Made by a program: the position numbers and the translations under genes | Assembly: GCA_031266495.1 (NCBI GenBank) | Contig: JAISAX010000720.1 | Span: 1-5,620 of the forward strand | Direction of reading: 5' to 3' | DNA length: 5,620 nt | Source of the DNA: Opitutaceae bacterium | GTDB lineage: Bacteria; Verrucomicrobiota; Verrucomicrobiae; Opitutales; Opitutaceae | Part shown: positions 1-5,505 of the stretch, one piece after another | How the letters are laid out: each line of letters starts with the position of its first letter | Numbering within the stretch: position 1 is the stretch's first letter | Notes under the pieces: generated by a model | The model's input: the letters and a program-made list of their open reading frames with translations, nothing else | Told to the model about the DNA's origin: nothing | Database searches by the model: none

Positions 1-176
<176 letters not shown>

Positions 177-186
177 AGATATCAGA

Positions 187-213
187 TTCGGGAGTCGGGA
201 GTCAGAAGTCCGG
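187..213 (+). repeat. Short 7-nt-period repeat, left copy (GGAGTCG-type)
   Basis: Three heptads read GGAGTCG, GGAGTCA and GAAGTCC, with the GTC core at 194-196, 201-203 and 208-210, exactly 7 nt apart. The same kind of repeat occurs in the opposite orientation at about 5451-5499. It is non-coding and lies beyond the 3' end of the AraC-type gene, next to the C-tract. Such GACTCCC/GACTTCC heptads are, from general experience, a common extragenic low-complexity repeat in many bacterial genomes. No function is known to me. Confidence 0.55.
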
Positions 214-244
214 ATTTCAGCGCAATGCGAGACCGGTCCGGACG

Positions 245-324
245 CCGCCTCCGCCTCTGATGACGCCGTCGCCACCGGCGACGCAGGCGGAGGCGGATAC
301 GCAGGCGGAGCGGCAGATACGCAG
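245..324. repeat. Nested inverted repeat plus imperfect tandem repeat
   Basis: A 12-bp segment at 245-256 (CCGCCTCCGCCT) has its perfect reverse complement at 285-296. Inside it, 267-273 pairs with 277-283 as a 7-bp stem with a 3-nt loop. The right arm belongs to an imperfect 18-20-bp direct repeat: ACGCAGGCGGAG occurs at 281-292 and 299-310, and GATACGCAG at 296-304 and 316-324. The element lies just past the 3' end of the leftward AraC-type gene, so it could stabilise or end that transcript. No T-run follows it on the minus strand, so a classical intrinsic terminator is not supported. The remaining bases up to 355 show nothing further. Confidence 0.5.
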
Positions 325-355
325 CCGTGTAATTGAATAATTGGTACATATCCGG

Positions 356-1240
356 TTACAGCATCGCATGCTGGTGGGCGCGGCGGTATCGCAGCGGCGT
401 CTCTCCATGCGCGACGCGGAACAGCTCGTAAAAATGGGCGAGGTTGCCAAATCCGCATTCGAGGGCGATGTCCGTCACCGGTTTCTCGCCGAGGCGCAGC
501 TCCCGGGCGGCGTGAGCGATTCGTATCCGGTTAACCAGTTCGGTGGGGCTTTGGCCCAGCAGGGTGCGACAGGTGCGCGCCACATGCTCGGGTCCGCGGC
601 CCGCCAGCTTTACGAATGCCGGCACACCGCGCACGAAATTTTCCGGGCGTCCGATCCCGGTACAGGCATGCGCCAGCCAGGCGGGCAGGGGGGCGGGGGC
701 GATATCGTCACAAGTCCCCGGTTTTGCCATCGTCACCGGATCGGGGGGACGGGAGGACAGCCGCAACGCGATCCCGAGCAGGAAAAATTCGACCGGCAGA
801 CGGCGGCGTCCTCCATCTGCAAGATGCCGCACTTCCTCGCGGAACCAGTCGGCTTGGGCCGCGGAAAGCTGCCGGCGCACAGGCAACTTGTCCGGCGTCG
901 GGAACAGCAACGCGATTTCCGGATGACGTCGGGAGAGGTCGCGGAGCAGGCGCGGTGAAAAGGCCAGGTTGACCAACAAAAATCCGCCCTCATCGTCCCC
1001 GCCGCCTCGCGTTTCCAGGCGATGACAGTCCTTTGATCGAACAAAAACGAGGTCATTGCAGAATAGTTTTTTCTTTTGCCCGTTGATCTCGTGATGCCCG
1101 GAGCCCTCTTCCACCAGAAACAATTCGGGGAAATCGTGCGTGTGCATTTTCGAGAGACGTCCCGGGAAAAACCGGGTTCTCGCGAGGTGAAACCAGTCGT
1201 CAGGCTCAACAAGATTATCCCATCGTTTGTGCTCGATCAT
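356..1240 (-). CDS. AraC/XylS-family transcriptional regulator
   Basis: A 294-residue, presumably cytoplasmic DNA-binding regulator. The N-terminal half (about residues 20-110) looks like an AraC-type cupin sensor domain: His33, His35 and Glu39 lie in MHTHDFPELFLVEEG, followed by a beta-rich stretch ending near LVFVRSKDCHRL. The C-terminal 95 residues form the paired helix-turn-helix domain, with the first helix pair around 207-228 and the second around 254-277. The family signature GFGNLAHFYELFRVAHGETPLRYRR is clear. The length of about 290 residues is normal for the family. The ATG at 1240 is chosen because it precedes the cupin by the usual distance; no Shine-Dalgarno sequence precedes it. 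The gene diverges from the PfkB kinase gene across 137 bp, the common layout for a local sugar-responsive activator, so control of the kinase operon and of itself is inferred. The ligand is unknown. Confidence 0.93.
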   Translation of the reverse strand: MIEHKRWDNLVEPDDWFHLARTRFFPGRLSKMHTHDFPELFLVEEGSGHHEINGQKKKLFCNDLVFVRSKDCHRLETRGGGDDEGGFLLVNLAFSPRLLRDLSRRHPEIALLFPTPDKLPVRRQLSAAQADWFREEVRHLADGGRRRLPVEFFLLGIALRLSSRPPDPVTMAKPGTCDDIAPAPLPAWLAHACTGIGRPENFVRGVPAFVKLAGRGPEHVARTCRTLLGQSPTELVNRIRIAHAARELRLGEKPVTDIALECGFGNLAHFYELFRVAHGETPLRYRRAHQHAML

Positions 1241-1274
1241 GTCAACGGAGCATAAAATTAAGTCAATGGACGGA

Positions 1275-1303
1275 AAGACAAAATCGGCGCGTTCAGATAT
1301 ATT
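1275..1303 (+). promoter_or_regulatory. Candidate sigma70-type promoter for the kinase gene in the divergent region
   Basis: AAGACA (1275-1280, 4 of 6 matches to the -35 consensus) and TATATT (1298-1303, 5 of 6 matches to the -10 consensus) are separated by 17 bp. This predicts transcription from about 1310 and a leader of roughly 65-70 nt before the kinase ATG. On the opposite strand the overlapping TTGTCT (1281-1276) with TTTTAT (1257-1252) gives a weaker candidate for the AraC-type gene, so the two promoters may share bases. No clear AraC operator (paired direct repeats) could be identified. The promoter consensus of this phylum is not well defined, so this is a by-eye call. Confidence 0.33.
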
Positions 1304-1377
1304 TCAGGACGTATCCACACTCTCCCCATGAATCTGTCCACCCGCCCTGTCGTTTATGGAACGATTGCCAGCAACCC

Positions 1378-2301
1378 ATGAGTCTTTTCGTCACAGGCAA
1401 TACCGTCGTCGATATCGTGTTTCCCGGCGTGAAGCGCTTGCCGCAGTGGCCGCGGCACACCGAATCGACGCCGGACAATCTCGTGCTGCTTTCCCGAGCG
1501 CCCATCATGACGCTCGGCGGCAATGGCGCGAATGCGGCCTGGGTGGCGGCGCGGTGTGGCGCCCGGGTCGAGTTGCACACCCGGCTCGGTCCGGATGCCG
1601 CCGGCAGGCTTGCCCGCTCCTGGCTCGATGAGGCCGGCTGCAAGGTGTGCATGGCAGGCGGTTCCGGAACGGCCGTTGCATCGACTGCCATCAATGTTAC
1701 CGCGGCCAATGTGCGGCACGGGCGGGCAATGTTTTTTCATCCCGGACAGCCGGTGGCGATGCCTTCCGGCCTGGCGGCGCGAAAGGAAATGCCTTCGTGG
1801 ATACTGGTATGCGGTTTCCCGCATCCGCCGCTCGCATCGATCGCACGAGGCTTTCGGGAGGCTGTCCGGCGCGGTGCGCTTACCGCGCTGGATACCGGTC
1901 CCATTCTCGGACGTCCGTGGACGCTGGCACGTTTGCGACCGGTATCGGGTTCGCTTTCGCTCCTTCTCGCGAACGAGTACGAACTCGAAAAGATCACCGG
2001 GACCGCTGTTCCCGGCGAAATGATCCGGCGCGTGCGGCGGGTGTTTTCCGGCCACCTTGTTGTCAAACGCGGGGCCAAAGGTGCCCGCTGGATTCCCGCA
2101 TCGTCCGAGGAGTGCTTCGATGTTCCGGCGCGCCGCGTGCGCGTGGTCAACACCGTCGGAGCCGGCGACTGTTTTAACGGAGCCTTGCTGGCGGCGCTCG
2201 ACGGCGGAGCCGGTTTTGCCGGGGCGATGCGAACCGCATGCGCGGTGGCTGCGAGCGTGGTGGCCTCGCCGAATGGCGTTCTCGGGATGGAACCGCCGTG
2301 A
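1378..2301 (+). CDS. PfkB/ribokinase-family carbohydrate kinase
   Basis: A 307-residue kinase expected to transfer the gamma-phosphate of ATP to a sugar or sugar acid in the cytoplasm. Family hallmarks appear in order: an N-terminal strand with MSLFVTGNTVVDIV, the first PfkB signature GGNGANAA at 47-54 (substrate side), LDTGP at 171-175, ANEYELEKITG at 198-208 (the NxxE region involved in Mg/phosphate binding), VKRGAKGA at 229-236, and the second signature NTVGAGDCFNGALL at 258-271. In the last, GAGD supplies the anion hole and Asp264 is the expected catalytic base. The length is typical. The ATG at 1378 places the first beta strand right at the N-terminus; no Shine-Dalgarno sequence precedes it. 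The substrate (fructose, ribose, 2-keto-3-deoxygluconate, tagatose and others are all handled by this superfamily) cannot be assigned from motifs. The aldolase-family gene 109 bp downstream suggests a kinase-then-aldolase route. Confidence 0.93.
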   Translation: MSLFVTGNTVVDIVFPGVKRLPQWPRHTESTPDNLVLLSRAPIMTLGGNGANAAWVAARCGARVELHTRLGPDAAGRLARSWLDEAGCKVCMAGGSGTAVASTAINVTAANVRHGRAMFFHPGQPVAMPSGLAARKEMPSWILVCGFPHPPLASIARGFREAVRRGALTALDTGPILGRPWTLARLRPVSGSLSLLLANEYELEKITGTAVPGEMIRRVRRVFSGHLVVKRGAKGARWIPASSEECFDVPARRVRVVNTVGAGDCFNGALLAALDGGAGFAGAMRTACAVAASVVASPNGVLGMEPP

Positions 2302-2340
2302 TTTTCCCCGCCGCTCCCTCCCCCCCCCTCCCTCCTCCTT
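2302..2340 (+). other. Pyrimidine-rich gene junction with C9 run; G-quadruplex motif on minus strand
   Basis: Directly after the kinase stop codon the plus strand is almost entirely C and T, with an uninterrupted C9 at 2320-2328. The minus strand carries at least four runs of three or more G separated by short gaps, which meets the usual G-quadruplex definition. As RNA from the plus strand it would be C-rich, G-poor and unstructured, the kind of sequence Rho loads on. The rest of the gap to 2410 contains GATAAT (2389-2394), but no matching -35 box at normal spacing, so no promoter is called. Confidence 0.45.
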
Positions 2341-2410
2341 CCGATTCCTGTCATTGTTCCGATACGACATCACCATCAAACGATTCCCGATAATTCACTC
2401 CCGTCTTCCT

Positions 2411-3058
2411 ATGAAAATCTGGCTCGCCAGCGCTGACCTGAAACTGATCGAGGAACATTTCCCCGCGGGGATTTTTTCCGGCGTCATCACCAACCCCAAA
2501 GTCGTGGCCGAGGCCGGACGTCCGCCGCTCGAATTTTTCCGGGAGGTATGCCGGATCGCGCCTGCCGCCTGGTACCAGTTGCGCGATGCCTCCGCCGCCG
2601 GGATGCTGAGGGAGGCCGAGGCTTTTCTCGCCATCGATCCCGAAAAAATGCGGATCAAGGTGCCGGCGACGCGAGCGGGGTTCGAGGTGATCGCGACCTT
2701 GTCGAGGCGTGATCTTCAGGTGATGGCGACGATCGTGCCCACCGCTTCATGGCTCGTTTTCGCGCTGGCCGCAGGCGCGCGCTTTGTCGCTCCCTACGGC
2801 GGCATGCTCCAGAAGCGGGGACTGGCGAGCAAGTTGGAGGAGGTGGTCAGGATGCAACGGATTATCGACGCACAAAAATCCGCCGCAGAGTTGTGTGTGG
2901 GCATTTACGATGTGACCGAATTCCCCGTGTATGCCGCGCATGGTGTGCGTTCCTGTTTCGTGTGGGGGCGGGATGTCGCCTCTTTTCTGACCCAGCCGCT
3001 GGTCGATGAGGCCGCAGCCGGCTTCCATGGCGACTGGAATGCGTTGAGCGTTTATTGA
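2411..3058 (+). CDS. Transaldolase / fructose-6-phosphate aldolase (TalC/FSA)-like protein, atypical active site
   Basis: A 215-residue protein with the length and layout of the small class I FSA/TalC branch of the transaldolase family, TIM-barrel enzymes that form a Schiff base with dihydroxyacetone or C3 donor units. Visible family features are TNP at 27-29, Gln56 (WYQLRDAS), the Schiff-base lysine Lys83 in RIKVPATRAGFEVI, Thr107, and VAPY at 126-129 whose Tyr129 matches the acid/base tyrosine of FSA. The normally conserved N-terminal aspartate (LDTSD in FSA) is alanine here: WLASAD, Ala6. The FSA serine region near 166 also differs (VGIYDVTEF). The ATG at 2411 is chosen because MKIWLASAD aligns with the FSA N-terminus; the frame stays open upstream into the kinase gene but that part looks non-coding. 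It probably shares a transcript with the kinase upstream and is followed by a terminator-like hairpin. The donor substrate is unknown and the activity could be altered or lost. Confidence 0.85.
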   Translation: MKIWLASADLKLIEEHFPAGIFSGVITNPKVVAEAGRPPLEFFREVCRIAPAAWYQLRDASAAGMLREAEAFLAIDPEKMRIKVPATRAGFEVIATLSRRDLQVMATIVPTASWLVFALAAGARFVAPYGGMLQKRGLASKLEEVVRMQRIIDAQKSAAELCVGIYDVTEFPVYAAHGVRSCFVWGRDVASFLTQPLVDEAAAGFHGDWNALSVY

Positions 3059-3064
3059 AAACAA

Positions 3065-3111
3065 CCGGCCATCGCTTCGGCAGGTTCCCGCTACGATGGC
3101 CGGGGATTTTT
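3065..3111 (+). terminator. Rho-independent terminator candidate after the aldolase-family gene
   Basis: CCGGCCATCG (3065-3074) and CGATGGCCGG (3094-3103) form a perfect 10-bp stem with a 19-nt loop, followed after three bases by TTTTT (3107-3111). AAAACAA at 3058-3064 precedes the stem, so the signal also has some bidirectional character. It begins 6 bp after the stop codon, as expected for the end of the kinase/aldolase transcript. A second, mutually exclusive hairpin (3098-3104 with 3112-3118) overlaps the right arm of the stem. Confidence 0.7.
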
Positions 3112-3127
3112 CCCGGCCGGAAGCGAC

Positions 3128-3157
3128 TTGCCTTCAATTGTATTTTCAAGATACATT
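3128..3157 (+). promoter_or_regulatory. Candidate promoter for the prepilin-like gene
   Basis: In the only AT-rich patch of the gap, TTGCCT (3128-3133) and TACATT (3152-3157), each with 4 of 6 matches to the sigma70 consensus, are 18 bp apart. Transcription would begin near 3164, leaving a leader of about 65 nt. The position right behind the terminator-like hairpin makes a new transcription start plausible. The call is by eye only. Confidence 0.3.
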
Positions 3158-3229
3158 ATCGAAAGTTCACCCGTTCTTCCCGAGACGAAAAAAAACGTTC
3201 GTTGTTCTCCATCTCCTGTTGCCCGTCCT

Positions 3230-3973
3230 ATGAAAACTTCCCTTCGTATCCGAACCCGGCCTGCCGGTTGCAGGCGTGGTTTCACGCTGGTCGAACTGCT
3301 CGTGGTGATCGCCATCATTGGCATCCTCGCCGCGATCATCATCCCTACCGTCGGAAGAGTCCGTGAATCGGCGCGCACCGCTCAATGCCTCTCCAACCTC
3401 CGCCAGGTATATCCCATCTGGATGGCCCACGTTAACGACAACAAGGGGCGTATCCCGATGGCCAATTCAGAGGAGCTCCCCGGCAAGCCCAGGCAACCTT
3501 TTCCGCCACCCGCCAACGGGTACTACTGGATAGACTGCATCGCGATGACATTCCAACCGGGAGAAGTCAGGAAAGGCATGGGCTCCGTGCTCGGTTGTCC
3601 GGTGCAATTGGCAAAAAAACCGAAAATTGTCGAAAACAGCCTGAAAAACTATCAGGCGCCCCGCACCTACAGCCTGAATGCAGACCTGAACCGCACACCG
3701 GTGACGGCGGACTATCAACCTTTGCAAAAACAACTGGTCGCCTTTTCGAGTCCGGCCCGTACTTTGTTGATCGGTGACGGGCATGATAACGGGCTGGATT
3801 CTTCCTATGACGCCATGATGCGTTACACCAAAGGGCCGGACCGTATTCATTCAGACAAAGCCAACGTACTGTATCTCGACGGCCATGTGAAAACTCTCGA
3901 CGATGCGACGTTGCTTGCACTGGAAAAACCGTCCAAATCGGCGGAAGCATCGATCTTCTGGTTCGGCGAGTAA
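3230..3973 (+). CDS. Prepilin-like protein with N-terminal methylation motif and H-X9-DG C-terminal motif
   Basis: A 247-residue type II pseudopilin/type IV prepilin-like protein. A short basic leader (residues 1-17) ends in RRG, then [22 protein letters not shown]: the prepilin peptidase cleavage site falls after Gly17, Phe18 would be methylated, Glu22 is the conserved Glu5 of the mature protein, and about 20 hydrophobic residues form the membrane and assembly helix. The remainder would lie outside the inner membrane. Near the C-terminus His207 is followed by nine residues and DG ([13 protein letters not shown]), the H-X9-DG motif of a family expanded in Verrucomicrobia, Lentisphaerae and Planctomycetes. 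The start at 3230 is preferred over an upstream in-frame ATG at 3128, because it gives a normal leader length and clears the promoter candidate. It lies 82 bp before the lyase-like gene. The exact role of these proteins is unknown; a surface or secretion role linked to polysaccharide use is often inferred from context. Confidence 0.92.
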   Translation: MKTSLRIRTRPAGCRRGFTLVELLVVIAIIGILAAIIIPTVGRVRESARTAQCLSNLRQVYPIWMAHVNDNKGRIPMANSEELPGKPRQPFPPPANGYYWIDCIAMTFQPGEVRKGMGSVLGCPVQLAKKPKIVENSLKNYQAPRTYSLNADLNRTPVTADYQPLQKQLVAFSSPARTLLIGDGHDNGLDSSYDAMMRYTKGPDRIHSDKANVLYLDGHVKTLDDATLLALEKPSKSAEASIFWFGE

Positions 3974-4055
3974 GCGTCTCCTCCCCTCCCCCCCCCCTCC
4001 GTTCCCTGACCTGTCCCCTGGCATCCACCTCCCGACCTGTTTACAACCCCCTCCC
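3974..4055 (+). other. C-rich, G-poor gene junction with C10 run (possible Rho-loading stretch)
   Basis: The 82 bp between the prepilin-like stop codon and the next ATG are strongly pyrimidine-rich, with C10 at 3988-3997 and several CCC/CTCC blocks. There is no hairpin with a T-run and no purine-rich ribosome-binding site before the ATG at 4056. Transcribed, it would be unstructured C-rich RNA; on the minus strand it gives clustered G runs. The gap lacks a recognisable promoter, so the downstream gene may be read through from the prepilin-like gene. Confidence 0.4.
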
Positions 4056-5222
4056 ATGGCCCTCCCTCTCCGCTCCGTCGAAACCTGTCCTCTTTTCACC
4101 CCGTGGCGCGACCCGGTGTCCGGCGCTGTGAGTTATATTTTGGAGCGGCGCGCAGCCCCCCTCCAGCAGTCGTTCTATTATACGAATCCGGGTTTTACCG
4201 ACGATGGACGTTACCTGTGGTTCTATTGCGGTTTTCCTCCCGCCGGCAACGCCAACTACGGGCGTACTCTCGCTGTCGTTGATTTCGAACGACAGGAGGT
4301 CCGCCATTGCCCCGAAACCCAGTTTCTCGACGCTTCCCCCGCCGTGGACGGGCGCACCGGCGAAGTGTACTGGTGCACGGGCTCCGAAATCTGGAAACGG
4401 GCTCCGGCGCCCGATGCCGGGGCGCAACCCGTCAACCGTCTCCCTGCCGAAATCGTGCGCGGACGCCGCCCCTGGCGTATCGCTACTCATCTGACTTTCT
4501 CCGCCGACCGCAAGGCTCTCGCCATCGACGCCGAAATCGGTCGCGAGTGGTTCGTCGGCTGCGCCCCCCTGGATGGCTCTCCCGTTGATATCCGGGCCCG
4601 GCCCTCCCGCGCCTACAATCATGCCCAGTTTTGCCCTGATCCCCGTAACGGGGACCTCATCCTCGTCAACCAGGACTTTTCCTCCGATCCCGTGACCGGG
4701 GAGTGTCCCGACTACGAAAATCGCATGTGGCTTCTCCGTCGCGGCCACCCCTTGCGTCCCGTCTTCCCCGACGCGCAGGCCGCCGCCGCCCATATGCATG
4801 GTCACGAATGGTGGTCCGCCGACGGCCGCCATGTCTGGTATATCCACTACGGGCGTGGCGTCATGCGCGTGGACCCTTTTGCTGCCGGTCCCGGTCTCAA
4901 TCCCGATCCCGAAAATATCTGGCCTCTCGACCACGTCTCGCATGCCCACGCCTCGGTGGACGAATGTTGCGTGGTGGCGGACTGTTTTCCGGGACGCCAC
5001 TCCGGCATCGCGAGGGTGGTGTTTCTGAACCGGAAAACCGGGCGTGCCGTGGATATCGTCTCGCATATGCCTTATCCCCCGGAGCCGCTCCCCCGCTACC
5101 ATGCGCACCCGCATCCGCAATTCTGTTACGGCGATCGCTATATCTGTTACACCTCCTTCGTGCACGGGCGCGGCGATCTCGCGCTGAGCCCCGTCTCCCG
5201 CCTGCTGGAGGCAACTGCATGA
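4056..5222 (+). CDS. Oligogalacturonate-lyase-like seven-bladed beta-propeller protein
   Basis: A 388-residue protein, the size of classical Ogl (about 388 residues), with repeated propeller-blade motifs such as FTDDGRYLWFYCGF (47-60), LTFSADRKALAID (146-158), WWSADGRHVWYI (252-263) and YGDRYICYTS (358-367). Ogl is a cytoplasmic Mn-dependent lyase that splits short oligogalacturonates. By-eye alignment with remembered Ogl sequences pairs ENRMW (Arg223) with the catalytic Arg, HGHEWW (His250) with the catalytic His, SHAH (His296) with one metal His, and YHAHPHPQF (His351, His353) with the metal-binding HPH. The metal-binding Gln of Ogl falls on Tyr348, with an extra His at 349. No signal peptide is present, which fits a cytoplasmic enzyme. 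The ATG at 4056 is chosen for length and the start of similarity; the open frame upstream runs through the preceding gene's end. No Shine-Dalgarno sequence. The substrate may be another uronic oligosaccharide. Confidence 0.85.
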   Translation: MALPLRSVETCPLFTPWRDPVSGAVSYILERRAAPLQQSFYYTNPGFTDDGRYLWFYCGFPPAGNANYGRTLAVVDFERQEVRHCPETQFLDASPAVDGRTGEVYWCTGSEIWKRAPAPDAGAQPVNRLPAEIVRGRRPWRIATHLTFSADRKALAIDAEIGREWFVGCAPLDGSPVDIRARPSRAYNHAQFCPDPRNGDLILVNQDFSSDPVTGECPDYENRMWLLRRGHPLRPVFPDAQAAAAHMHGHEWWSADGRHVWYIHYGRGVMRVDPFAAGPGLNPDPENIWPLDHVSHAHASVDECCVVADCFPGRHSGIARVVFLNRKTGRAVDIVSHMPYPPEPLPRYHAHPHPQFCYGDRYICYTSFVHGRGDLALSPVSRLLEATA

Positions 5223-5256
5223 CTGCCGGAATACCTGGCTGGCCACTCCGCTGCGT

Positions 5257-5294
5257 GCCGGCAAGATGCCGGCGGTCCCAGGCGCTCCCGCGCC
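5257..5294. repeat. REP-like double palindrome (extragenic)
   Basis: GCCGGC (5257-5262), AAGAT, GCCGGC (5268-5273) form one hairpin; 8 bp later GGCGC (5281-5285), TCCC, GCGCC (5290-5294) form a second. Read on the minus strand the block runs GGGACCGCCGGCATCTTGCC and would translate as AGILPAR, a nonsense peptide often seen when dispersed extragenic palindromes of Verrucomicrobia and some other phyla are translated. I therefore read it as one copy of a dispersed repeat, 34 bp after the lyase-like stop codon. No transposase is present in the window. In other genomes such elements are mobilised by RAYT-type (REP-associated) transposases. Confidence 0.55.
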
Positions 5295-5309
5295 AATGGT
5301 CTGCACATT

Positions 5310-5350
5310 CCCCCCCCCCCCCCCCCGCCCGGCGGGCGGGCGGGCGCCCG
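5310..5350. repeat. C17 run fused to GC-only hairpin
   Basis: An uninterrupted C17 (5310-5326) runs into a CCCGCCC (5324-5330) / GGGCGGG (5334-5340) stem with a 3-nt loop, followed by the perfect palindrome CGGGCGCCCG (5341-5350). The downstream G blocks could alternatively pair with different registers of the C run, so many slipped structures are possible. It is non-coding and prone to polymerase slippage; the exact C count should be treated as uncertain. Confidence 0.6.
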
Positions 5351-5396
5351 GGTGATCAGTCTGACGTCAACAGTCGGAATGCCGGATGTCATCACC

Positions 5397-5414
5397 GGCC
5401 CGCTTCAGCGGGCC
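5397..5414. terminator. Hairpin between convergent genes, terminator-like but without T-run
   Basis: GGCCCGC (5397-5403), loop TTCA, GCGGGCC (5408-5414) form a compact perfect stem. It lies between the convergent 3' ends of the lyase-like gene and the right-edge gene, where a shared terminator would be expected. Neither side carries a convincing T-run, so it may instead be another REP-like palindrome or an RNA-stabilising hairpin. A second small inverted repeat (CAGCGG 5436-5441, CCGCTG 5444-5449) follows. Confidence 0.4.
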
Positions 5415-5450
5415 ATCCTTGAAAGATGCTCCGCGCAGCGGTGCCGCTGG

Positions 5451-5499
5451 CGACCTTCGACTTTCCGACTTTTGACCTTCGACCTTCGACTTTCCGGCT
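5451..5499 (-). repeat. 7-nt-period repeat array, right copy
   Basis: (C/T)GAC cores occur at 5451, 5458, 5466, 5473, 5480 and 5487, with a degenerate CGGC at 5495. The spacings are 7, 8, 7, 7, 7 and 8 nt. A 17-bp unit (CGACCTTCGACTTTCCG) is exactly duplicated at 5451-5467 and 5480-5496. On the minus strand it reads as AGTCGA-type heptads, the same kind of unit as at about 187-213 but in the opposite orientation. It directly follows the stop codon of the right-edge gene. It is non-coding. Confidence 0.65.
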
Positions 5500-5505
5500 T
5501 CCGCC

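Noticed and set aside
1354..2379. A 341-codon minus-strand open frame opposite the kinase gene
   Set aside because: The plus strand encodes complete PfkB signatures. The antisense product is low-complexity, rich in Arg, Gly and His, and starts in the pyrimidine tract.
2389..2394. GATAAT as a -10 box for an internal promoter before the aldolase-family gene
   Set aside because: No -35-like hexamer lies 15-19 bp upstream; the nearest TTG-type box is about 29 bp away.
4041..5306. A 421-codon open frame on the minus strand opposite the lyase-like gene
   Set aside because: It is the antisense shadow of a GC-rich gene with clear family motifs on the plus strand. Its translation has no recognisable domain and ends inside the REP-like block.
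5362..5369. TGACGTCA, a perfect 8-bp palindrome, as an operator
   Set aside because: It is isolated between convergent gene ends with no promoter nearby. A single 8-bp palindrome in palindrome-rich DNA is not informative.
5219..5422. ATG overlapping the lyase-like stop codon (ATGA), opening a 67-codon frame
   Set aside because: The frame reads straight through the REP-like palindromes and the C17 run, giving a Pro/Arg-rich peptide with no family features. The overlap is probably chance.
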